From positions 1,725-65,724 of the forward strand of contig NZ_LMLU01000006.1 in NCBI RefSeq assembly GCF_001422665.1: a DNA stretch of 64,000 nucleotides, read 5' to 3'. Shown one piece after another: positions 1 to 7,087 of this stretch. Under the pieces are notes generated by a model. It saw only the letters and a list, made by a program, of their open reading frames with translations. It had not been told where the DNA came from and searched no databases. Numbering within the stretch: position 1 is the first letter of the stretch; each line of letters opens with the position of its first letter. This DNA comes from Arthrobacter sp. Leaf234 (GTDB taxonomy: Bacteria; Actinomycetota; Actinomycetes; Actinomycetales; Micrococcaceae). A program made the translations under genes and the position numbers.

Positions 1-1
1 G

Positions 2-592
2 CAGGTATCCGGCCTCGCCGAAACCTTCATGGACGGACCGTACCCCCACGTCCAGCACATCCACGGCGGTGCGGCGGGTGTCTGCCCGACCCCGGCCAAC
101 GACACCAACGGTGACGGCATCATCAGCGTCACCGAAGGCGCCGGTGGCTACGGTGCCATCCAGACCACGTTGACCACCAGTGGCGCCACCACGCCGGCTG
201 AGGGCCTGAACCTTGAGCTCGGCGGCCAGGGCGGCACCTACAGTGTCCAGCGCGAGATCACGCTCGACGCAGCCACCAAGGCATCGCTGGAGTCCGGGAC
301 CGCTGTCGTCGTCGTCCACGGCCTGGACCCCGCTACCGCTGGCGTCTCGACCGAGGTCTTTTCCTCCCCGAGCGACCTGAACCCCGATCTGCCCCTCGGC
401 GCTACCTCGCCGGCACTGTGTGGCACGCTGACCGCCACCCAGATGGGCGCTATGCCCCAGGGCGGAGCCGACACCGGTGTCGCCCAGGAGACCGGCACGA
501 ATACCGCCGCTCTTGCCCTCGGTAGCGGCCTCGTCCTGGCCGCAGCAGCCGGTGGCGCCTACATGGTCCGCCGGAGCGCAACTAAGGCGTAG
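2..592 (+). CDS. CHRD-like secreted, membrane-anchored surface protein (5' partial)
   Basis: The reading frame is open to the left window edge, so the N-terminus is missing; the first in-frame Met is at 29. The visible part has an HIHGG motif near the left edge (HVQHIHGGAAG), a Gly/Thr-rich central part and a VVVHGLDP stretch, which recall CHRD-type extracellular domains. A GGADTG stretch is followed by a hydrophobic C-terminal helix of about 20 residues and a basic tail (VRRSATKA). This looks like a cell-surface anchor, but no LPXTG is visible, so it may be a simple tail anchor. Role unknown. A strong terminator follows. The family assignment is by eye and moderate. Confidence 0.6.
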   Translation, partial: QVSGLAETFMDGPYPHVQHIHGGAAGVCPTPANDTNGDGIISVTEGAGGYGAIQTTLTTSGATTPAEGLNLELGGQGGTYSVQREITLDAATKASLESGTAVVVVHGLDPATAGVSTEVFSSPSDLNPDLPLGATSPALCGTLTATQMGAMPQGGADTGVAQETGTNTAALALGSGLVLAAAAGGAYMVRRSATKA

Positions 593-625
593 TTGCCCGC
601 AGGTAGCCCGATAGCGTCCCCTACC

Positions 626-663
626 GATGACCGGACACCATGTTCAATGATTGTCCGGTCATC
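626..663. repeat. 12-bp perfect inverted repeat
   Basis: GATGACCGGACA (626-637) and TGTCCGGTCATC (652-663) are perfect inverted arms around a 14-nt loop, between the surface-protein stop codon and its terminator. It could be an RNA stem or a regulator site. It has no T-tract of its own. Confidence 0.5.
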
Positions 664-674
664 AGCGGGTGACT

Positions 675-725
675 ACGGAAGCGCCGCGCACCCCCTTGGG
701 GGAGGGTGCGTGGCGCTTTTTCCGT
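675..725 (+). terminator. Rho-independent terminator of the surface-protein gene
   Basis: A GC-rich stem from GCGCC...CGCACCC (681-693) to GGGTGCG...GGCGC (704-716) is followed by five T. The outer ACGGAA/TTCCGT bases can extend the stem. Confidence 0.85.
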
Positions 726-1053
726 ATGGATGGCAACAATTTTTCGACGAGGTAATGCCAGACCTAGAGGCCCCGGTCCTATCCGTTCATCAGGTATGAC
801 CGCCGGCGATGTCGGACAGCGGAACCGACACCGGCGTCCCCGAGCATGGGCTGACGCCCGCACCGGCATACTCGCCCTCCGCGAGCCCCACTTTGGCTGC
901 GGCAGCCGACGACATCTCCATAATCCGGTCCAGCAAAACTAAAAGCCCAATCATCCGGTCCGATTCCGGTTGAGAACGGGTCTGATGTCGGTGACGTGAG
1001 ATCACCGTCTTCACCTGACGGATGTTGACCGCTGGACGCCGCCCGCGTTCAGC

Positions 1054-1067
1054 AGACAGACTGGTCT
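1054..1067. promoter_or_regulatory. Putative TetR operator upstream of TetR copy 1
   Basis: AGACAGACTGGTCT contains the palindrome AGAC-TG-GTCT (1058-1067), about 50 bp before the regulator start. The identical 14 bp occurs at 32135-32148 in front of the duplicated regulator, while most surrounding upstream sequence differs. That conservation is the main reason to call it an operator. Confidence 0.65.
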
Positions 1068-1118
1068 TGCTGGATTGGCGCGGGACGCCAAGTAAAGGGG
1101 ACAGGGAGATGTAGCGAC

Positions 1119-1697
1119 ATGTCTGTACAAGCTCCGGGTTCAAGCGTGCGGCAGCGGATTCTTGACACGTCGTATGACCTGTTCGTCGACCGAGGGGTGC
1201 GGCAGGTGGGGATCAACGAGATCATCAGGACTGCGGGGGTGGCGAAAGCTTCCTTTTACAGTCACTTCCCGTCGAAGGACGATCTAATCCTCGCGTTCCT
1301 GGAACAACGAAAGGATCTCTTCACGATCGGGTACCTGGCCGCTGAAGCGCAAGAGCGAGCGGACACCCCGGAGGGCCGGCTGTTGGCCATTTTCGATATC
1401 TTCGATGAATGGTTCCGTGCGCGGGACTTCAGGGGCTGCCCCTACATTCGCGCCCTGCTGGAGACCGGCCCGAAAGACCCGGTCGGTCGGGCCAACGCAG
1501 GATATTTGCGCGAGATCCGCGACGAGGCCGAGCAGTCGGCCGTCACAATAGGTCTTGTTGATCCTCGGGAGTTCGCCGAGAGCTGGATGATCCTTCTGCA
1601 GGGCACCATCGTCGCCGCCCTGGGTACGGGTTACTCGTCCCCTGACCGTGTTAGGAATCTTGGCACGATGCTCATCTCGAGTCACAGAAACACCTAA
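1119..1697 (+). CDS. TetR/AcrR family regulator, copy 1
   Basis: A 192-residue transcription repressor. The N-terminal TetR helix-turn-helix spans about residues 8-55 (RQRILDTSYDLF, then GINEIIRTAGVAKASFYSHF), followed by an all-helical ligand-binding region containing DEWFRARDFRGCPYIRALLE. A GGAG-type ribosome site precedes the ATG. The palindrome at 1058-1067 suggests autoregulation. A near-identical copy lies at 32207-32785: same length, 10 residue differences by my count. The convergent GH26-like gene lies just downstream, and part of its 3' end was duplicated along with the regulator. Ligand unknown. Confidence 0.9.
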   Translation: MSVQAPGSSVRQRILDTSYDLFVDRGVRQVGINEIIRTAGVAKASFYSHFPSKDDLILAFLEQRKDLFTIGYLAAEAQERADTPEGRLLAIFDIFDEWFRARDFRGCPYIRALLETGPKDPVGRANAGYLREIRDEAEQSAVTIGLVDPREFAESWMILLQGTIVAALGTGYSSPDRVRNLGTMLISSHRNT

Positions 1698-1792
1698 ACC
1701 AGGACCCTCCCCAGTGAATCCATCACCCGTTCGTACTCGCCGCGCCTGAGTGCGACTGTCCAATGCCGGCGCCTGCGGCCATATGGGACCTG

Positions 1793-2956
1793 TCAGGTGA
1801 GGGGTTCTCCGCAGGTTTGTGGTTCGGGTGCGTAGTGGTACCAGTCTGGTAGTGCGGTAGTGAACTCGTCGTGGGTGGTGTTGTTTTCCAGGACCGTCCA
1901 GTCCACGGGAGCGCCGACTTCGGGTTCCATCTTGTTCCACTCGAACCAGTTGACCATTTTCAGGTGAGGGAACCGTTCGTGCACTGTGGGGTCGAAGACT
2001 TGCTCCCACCAGGCCCGTTTGATATTCAGGCTTCGTAGTTCCCCGATGTCGGCCTGTACCAGGGATGCTGTCTCGGGGATGGCGACGGGTTTGCCGTGGT
2101 CCACCCCGTACTGGGTGTAGAAGTCCGGCAGCATCGAGTCGTTGCCGTTCTTTCCGTTGTAGGTCCCGGTGAGCTGGTCGATGAACTTGCCTTCCTCGGG
2201 CATCTCACTTTCGGACCAGGGGTAGGTGTTGCCCCAGTGGTAGAGGGACATGCCCACCCAGTCCACGGCGTCGTCGCCGGGATAGTAGGGGGCGTACGGG
2301 TCATCGAAAGCGGTCAGGGTTCCGTCGCCGGTGGTGTCCAATTCGGGAAACCCGGGCGCTCCGGGGAGGGATTCGAACTCACCTCCGGCGAATGGGTACC
2401 CGCCGGCGTAGTTCGGCGCCCACATCATCGCCGATCCTGGAGCCTGAGCGTGGACGGCGTCGGCGACGCGTCGGTAGGCGGCGATGTACTTGGCTGGTTG
2501 CTGACCCCATGGGTACCAGGACCCGTTCATTTCGTGCGCGAACCGAATGATCACCGGCACGCCGTTGGTGTTGAACCGTGCGAGCAGTGCTGCGAGTTCA
2601 TCGGCACGCTCGGAGGTAACCGCGGCGAGGCCGTCCATCGGTTCCAGGGTCAGCAGCAGCATTCCCCCGTTCTGGCGCAGCTGTTCGGCCGCTGAGGCCA
2701 ACAGGCCCGGGTCTTCCTCGTTGAACGGGAAGTCCGCGAACGTCACCGCGACTGCGGGGCGTTCGCCGAGCTTCTCGGAGTACTCGGCGAGGGTCTCCCT
2801 GCCCCATTCCAGATTCACGCCCATCAGGGTCCCGGTATGTGGTGCGAGATTCCTGCCGTCGATCGGATCGCAGGGCACGGCTTTGGGGTTGATGTTGCAG
2901 GCACACAGGGACAGCAGGAGTGCCGCCATGACCAGGCGAACGAGACGTGAGACCAC
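1793..2956 (-). CDS. GH26-like glycoside hydrolase lipoprotein
   Basis: A 387-residue exported enzyme. A hydrophobic leader ends in LSLCAC with Cys20 as likely lipidation site, although the lipobox is not perfect. The body fits a glycoside hydrolase family 26 barrel: RFAHEMNGSWYPW carries the likely acid/base Glu142, and IPETAS carries the likely nucleophile Glu295. Family members cleave beta-mannans or related beta-glucans outside the cell. Ordinary length and apparently intact. It is convergent with the TetR gene, and its last roughly 60 bp reappear as a scrap near 32885-32945. Substrate cannot be told from the sequence. Confidence 0.85.
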   Translation of the reverse strand: MVSRLVRLVMAALLLSLCACNINPKAVPCDPIDGRNLAPHTGTLMGVNLEWGRETLAEYSEKLGERPAVAVTFADFPFNEEDPGLLASAAEQLRQNGGMLLLTLEPMDGLAAVTSERADELAALLARFNTNGVPVIIRFAHEMNGSWYPWGQQPAKYIAAYRRVADAVHAQAPGSAMMWAPNYAGGYPFAGGEFESLPGAPGFPELDTTGDGTLTAFDDPYAPYYPGDDAVDWVGMSLYHWGNTYPWSESEMPEEGKFIDQLTGTYNGKNGNDSMLPDFYTQYGVDHGKPVAIPETASLVQADIGELRSLNIKRAWWEQVFDPTVHERFPHLKMVNWFEWNKMEPEVGAPVDWTVLENNTTHDEFTTALPDWYHYAPEPQTCGEPLT

Positions 2957-3245
2957 ACCTTCAATGTACGGGGAGGGGACCCGCCGGGAACGGGAACAGA
3001 CCGAAGCTCACCGAGTCCTGCGAATACCCTGCCGAACCGAACCCACCAAAGGAGTGAACTCATCGAGGGCGGCCCAGAACAGGTAGCCGCTACTCGTGTG
3101 CTGACCGGCCTGTCCGGATGACACTGGGAACGGTTGCCACGGTGGCGGCGGGTGTCGGAACTGGGGCGGCGATGGACAGGCAGCAGGGTGGCTCGACCTC
3201 GACGTTCGTAGCCTCGCACGAGGATCTTGGTGCGTCGCTCGTGCG

Positions 3246-3638
3246 GTGCCTGTGATTCGGGCTTTTGACCCTGCAGTGTTCGAGGAGCTGATTGATCAGC
3301 TGGACTCGCGGGCGACTGCCACTGATTTCCTCGACTCCTTTGCTGCCATGCTCACTGACCGTATCCGCGTCATCGAGGACGCGCTCAGAGCCCACCACCA
3401 TGAAGATGCTGTGCGGGCCCTGCATAGTCTGCGGGCCAGCGCCGTCATGGTCGGAGCGCGCCAGCTGGAGGCATCCACCACTCGCGCACTCGAACTCAGC
3501 AACCCCGAGTCGACTGCCGTCGGGCCACTTGTGCGGAAGCTGCAAGGCCAAGCTGACCTGTTCCGAACAGCCAGTATCCCGTTCCGCACGCCCGCGGATC
3601 TCTCCCTACACGAGTTCGAAGCACGGCAGCGCGCCTGA
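3246..3638 (+). CDS. Hpt-domain histidine phosphotransfer protein
   Basis: A 130-residue helical protein with the Hpt signature ALHSLRASAVMVGA; His60 is the expected phospho-acceptor. Such proteins relay phosphate between response-regulator receivers. No sensor kinase or receiver lies nearby, so its partners must be elsewhere. The C-terminal 30 residues are outside the domain and unassigned. The start at 3246 is the first Met (MPVIRAFDP); a GTG just upstream is possible. Confidence 0.75.
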   Translation: MPVIRAFDPAVFEELIDQLDSRATATDFLDSFAAMLTDRIRVIEDALRAHHHEDAVRALHSLRASAVMVGARQLEASTTRALELSNPESTAVGPLVRKLQGQADLFRTASIPFRTPADLSLHEFEARQRA

Positions 3639-3697
3639 CCGAAAGCTAGACGTCCTTGCCTGGGCCCGCAATCACTGTAGGGGCATGATGCGTGCCC

Positions 3698-3991
3698 TCA
3701 CGAATCGGCTTTGGCGCCCCGTTCACACCGTTCTCCTGATGGGTACCTGGTCGGTCCGAAGCCTGTACCGTCACCGTCTCGGCCGTTCTTCCTGTTGAGC
3801 TTCGTAACGGCATCGGCGGTTTTCGTTTGGGCACCGGTGATGTGGCGTGAGTACTTCCCGTGGGTGCGTTTGTTGATGAAGTCGCCTGCTTTCGCGACCC
3901 CGTTGTTGACCTTGTCGGGGTTGCTGCTGATGAAGTGCAGTGCCTTGGATGCGAGGGATCCTGCTTTGCCCTGCCTGCCGAACAAGCCCAT
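3698..3991 (-). CDS. MT0933-like antitoxin family protein
   Basis: A 97-residue basic protein starting MGLFGRQGKAGSLASKALHF, followed by NPDKVNNGVAKAGDFINKRTHGKYSRHI. This matches the pattern of the Rv0909/MT0933-like antitoxin family (helical, DKxxxxxxKAGDFxxKxTxGKY). The family name rests on mycobacterial pairs; no toxin gene is recognisable next to it, so it may be an orphan or act in envelope stress. The C-terminal 30 residues are low complexity. Confidence 0.75.
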   Translation of the reverse strand: MGLFGRQGKAGSLASKALHFISSNPDKVNNGVAKAGDFINKRTHGKYSRHITGAQTKTADAVTKLNRKNGRDGDGTGFGPTRYPSGERCERGAKADS

Positions 3992-4173
3992 ATCGAACTC
4001 CTGCTGTAGAGGGTGAGGGACGCGTGTTCCCTGGGTCCTTCACCGGTCGACCAGGCGGTCGCCGAGAGTTCTAGGAAATTCCCTATACCCGCGTAGAACT
4101 CCCTACATCAGCGCCGCTCGATGGCGCGGCGGTCAGATCACCCGGCAAAGCCCTTGTGTAGGAGTTTCCGGGG

Positions 4174-5496
4174 CTATCCTCGTCTGGGAAAAAAGCCTTG
4201 GAAGGCCGACATTTTCACACTGAGCCCGGGAACAGGGCTTTCCACCCTAGGAAGGGCGAAAGTCGACTTGCCGTCGCCGCCAAAACCGGTCCCGAGTAGC
4301 GAGAACAACGCACTGTACTGCGAAATCGGCATTAGCTCGCCCCGAATGCCCGCAGAACCCTGGCCGTACCATCCCTGCGGAGCCTGGGTATCTGCCGTCG
4401 CCCAGTAGCTCACATCACCCATGGTCGTAGGGGATTGATCAGGCGTGTAGACCGACCACTGGAAGTAGCCTGACTGGCATACCTGCTGGCTCATCCCGGG
4501 AGGGGCCGGGATGGAAGGCGTAGCGAAAGTCTTGACTCCGTCTCCTCCGAAGGTAGTTCCTGCGTAGGCGAACAGGCGGGAGGTCTTCGGCAACTCCTGC
4601 CCATTGGCCAACGCGTACCCGTACACAGGCTGCTCCTGCGCAAAGAGCTGCACCTTCCCGACGGAACATGTCGTATCAATCTCATCGTCCGGACCATCGA
4701 ACGCAGGGTCGGCGCCTCGAGTGCAGATTCGCGCCTCGATACCGGGAGCGAGATCAGGCACAGACGGCACGGCGAACGTGTCCCCATCTCCCCCGAATCG
4801 ATTGCCCAGCACCTCGAACAGTTCGGGGTACGCCTGGACATTGAGGGTACGACCGTCGGCAGGAACGTAGGGCAATGCCTCCGATTCGAATGGGAAGTAG
4901 TCGACCTCGCCCCTGAACAGGCAGCTCGTCTGGATTGAGGCATCGTCTATGAAGAGAGAGGCTTCGCCGAAGGTTGAGGGGATGTCGCCCACAGCCTCGT
5001 GTCCGATCACTCGCACGTCCAGGGTGAGCTGATTCGTTGCGTCCTCGAAGGCCGGTGACATCAGTTCAATGACGAGTCCGGGCTGCGACTCTCTGCCTGT
5101 GACACTTAGGACAGCGTTAGGTGCGTCCCCTTCGAATCCGAGAGCCGCCCACTCGTCGATCAGGGTCGCTGTGTCGATGGTGCCGCCGTCGCGCACCGGC
5201 CTGTCAGAGAACCAGGTTGTCCGGTCAGAAGCGTCGGACAGCGTGAGTGTGAAGGCGCCCTCGCCCTCTGCCTCCTCAAGCGTTCCTGATGCAGCTTGCA
5301 GCGCAAACAGCAGGTCCTCGCCCTCAGGCAGGTCGTTTGAGGCGACTCCTTCGGCAGCGGCACCGGTACTCGATACCTCGTTGGGCGCCGCCGACACGGC
5401 CGGGCTCTCAGCTGGGGATGATGTTTCACTGCTCGTGCAGGCGGCGAGGGGGGCAATCAGCGCAAGAGCAGCGGCGAGCCCGACTATTCGATTCAT
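4174..5496 (-). CDS. Lipoprotein with three phage tail-collar-like repeats
   Basis: A 440-residue exported protein. The signal peptide ends in LAAC with Cys20 as lipid anchor, followed by a Ser/Ala-rich linker (21-55) and a region to about residue 200 with no recognised fold. Then come three repeats at about 207-253, 290-333 and 373-424. Each has the tail-collar pattern of a Gly-rich start, an (L)xALFxxLG-type turn and FGGDG (234-238, 316-320, 405-409) followed by TFAxP. The pattern is known from phage tail fibre collars and microcystin-dependent (Mdp) proteins. Finding it in triplicate behind a lipobox is unusual. It stands alone, and its function is unknown. Confidence 0.7.
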   Translation of the reverse strand: MNRIVGLAAALALIAPLAACTSSETSSPAESPAVSAAPNEVSSTGAAAEGVASNDLPEGEDLLFALQAASGTLEEAEGEGAFTLTLSDASDRTTWFSDRPVRDGGTIDTATLIDEWAALGFEGDAPNAVLSVTGRESQPGLVIELMSPAFEDATNQLTLDVRVIGHEAVGDIPSTFGEASLFIDDASIQTSCLFRGEVDYFPFESEALPYVPADGRTLNVQAYPELFEVLGNRFGGDGDTFAVPSVPDLAPGIEARICTRGADPAFDGPDDEIDTTCSVGKVQLFAQEQPVYGYALANGQELPKTSRLFAYAGTTFGGDGVKTFATPSIPAPPGMSQQVCQSGYFQWSVYTPDQSPTTMGDVSYWATADTQAPQGWYGQGSAGIRGELMPISQYSALFSLLGTGFGGDGKSTFALPRVESPVPGLSVKMSAFQGFFPRRG

Positions 5497-6095
5497 GGAG
5501 GCTGAGACCTTTGATGAGTGATTACCTCGGCCACCTTTCAGGCACGAGTTGCCTCAGTGTAAGCGAGTCCCCTTGCGGTCCTCAGCTTGCGACCGAGGTG
5601 CGCGAACTGTGACGCCCTCATCGCCGCGGGCCTGAGTGCTGATGGTGAATGCTGTGGCCCCGCCGGACACATACGGCCCGAGGCCGGTGTATTTCGGCGC
5701 GCTACCCCAGCGAACGAACCGATACGATTGGAAGCCCAACGACCACATCTGAAGCAGCGACCAGCACGCCGGTCGATCCGCTGCCCAAGGAGATCGTGCG
5801 TAAGTGCTGTGCCGGCAAGAGCTGTGGCAACACCAACTTCTACCTCGATGAATCCGCCATCCTTGACGCGTGTCGAACGAGTAAAAGTTCCATCAACAGC
5901 GCATCTTCCGGTTCAAGACCGAAACCTAAGGACCTTTGAGGCCGAATGCCGCAACATAAGTTCACGAGACAGGACGAGCCCCCCGGAATCTCGGGCGATT
6001 CATAGATCGACGCGAATTTGCTTCAACCGTCCTACAAAGCTTTAGCTCGTTTGAGCAGCTTGGTGCACGGAGCGTTGCACCGGCATAGCGGTGAC
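5497..6095. other. Region without a confident gene
   Basis: The promoter of the tail-collar lipoprotein must lie at the left end. Short overlapping open frames occur on the plus strand (5587-6045, 5649-5939). One contains KEIVRKCCAGKSCGNTNFYLDESAIL-like residues with clustered cysteines, but there is no ribosome site or family match I can support. It may be the remains of a gene. Confidence 0.4.
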
Positions 6096-6536
6096 CTAGG
6101 TTCGCTCAACCAGGTTCTTGATCTCGATGATGGCGTCCGACCACATGCCGCGCATGTCAGCTGCCCACTCCTCGGGTACCTCGAGGTTCACGAAGAGGGT
6201 CGTGACGCCGTCCGTCTCGCTGAAGGAGTAGCTCTCATGCGATCCGACGGCCGGCCCTTCGAGTACGTCAACGTCGTTGTCGATCATGCCAAGATAGCGA
6301 ATCGACACGAACTCGTGAGGCCGGCTCTGAACGATCTCACCGAGCAAACCACTCCTCTTTCCGTCGTCGCTCGGGCCGAGAAAGCGGATCGTGTCGCCTT
6401 CGTTCCAACCGCCCTCATAGGTCGAACCCTCGTGGAATGCGCCCGTCCACTCCTGATAGGTATCTAGGTCGAGCATGGTTTCCCAAACGCGCTGCGCGGA
6501 GGCGTGCACATCGACGCTGAACTGAAGATTCTCCAT
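6096..6536 (-). CDS. SRPBCC family protein (polyketide cyclase/START-like)
   Basis: A 146-residue protein starting MENLQFSVDVHASAQRVWETM, the classic SRPBCC opening strand and helix. It continues with DTYQEWTGAF, a central GLLGEIVQSRPHEFVSIRY strand and a C-terminal long helix (MRGMWSDAIIEIKNLVERT). SRPBCC folds bind hydrophobic ligands; the specific ligand here is unknown. The open frame extends upstream to 6956, but the extra N-terminus does not resemble protein, so the start at 6536 is preferred. Confidence 0.8.
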   Translation of the reverse strand: MENLQFSVDVHASAQRVWETMLDLDTYQEWTGAFHEGSTYEGGWNEGDTIRFLGPSDDGKRSGLLGEIVQSRPHEFVSIRYLGMIDNDVDVLEGPAVGSHESYSFSETDGVTTLFVNLEVPEEWAADMRGMWSDAIIEIKNLVERT

Positions 6537-7087
6537 GCACGATGATAGATCGTTGGTGCCGGGACGGCGCAAGATCGGGACAGCTCCGCAAATCACGAGG
6601 GCTAGCGGTGATGAGAGCTTTAGCCATCTGAAGACAGACGATTTACTGCCGTCGTGCCCCTGGTGACCATGTCCATCCCAGCCTAGAGTCGGACAGATGA
6701 CCGAGCATTGATGGAGAGAATCACTCATCCATGGTGTTGCGTTGGGGTACACCCATATGCACAGCGCAGAATTGCTTAGATCACGTTGTATAAGGGCCCA
6801 TGTGGGGGATTTTGCAACAGCGTTGCGCGAGGTCTGGACCTCGCGCAACGCTGGCGGGCAGGGGTCACAAAAGTTTTGAGTAATCGCGGAAAGGTGCTGC
6901 CTAGTCTGCAAGCACATCACGTGCGGCAGGCCGATGGACATAGTCGCCGCCGTCAAGCTCCATCACCAAGCAATCGAAACAGCAGTGCTCTTAGGAGGAT
7001 CCCTTACTGAGACTTTTTCAGCCTACTCAGCTAGTGGTTCGCGACGAGACTCTGATATGTAGATAAGACACTCCTACTTAGCTTCAG
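6537..7087. other. Intergenic region with a long perfect hairpin
   Basis: No gene seen. The perfect inverted repeat at 6819-6854 dominates it and may end transcription from the gene at 7088-9508. Base composition becomes AT-richer towards 7000. Confidence 0.5.
6819..6854. terminator. Perfect 17-bp-arm hairpin
   Basis: CAGCGTTGCGCGAGGTC (6819-6835) pairs perfectly with 6838-6854 across a 2-nt centre. There is no clear T-tract on either side. It is downstream of the AT-rich gene on the minus strand, so a terminator role is plausible. A recombination or protein-binding site is the alternative. Confidence 0.5.

Noticed and set aside
2341-2400. tRNA-like GGGATTCGAAC stretch
   Set aside because: It is coding sequence of the GH26-like gene; no acceptor or anticodon stems can be drawn.
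2096-3086. Long plus-strand frames opposite the GH26-like gene
   Set aside because: Antisense shadow; composition is biased and the minus-strand gene is intact with catalytic motifs.
6537-6956. N-terminal extension of the SRPBCC frame
   Set aside because: The domain begins at MENLQFS; upstream residues do not resemble protein and there is no matching family length.
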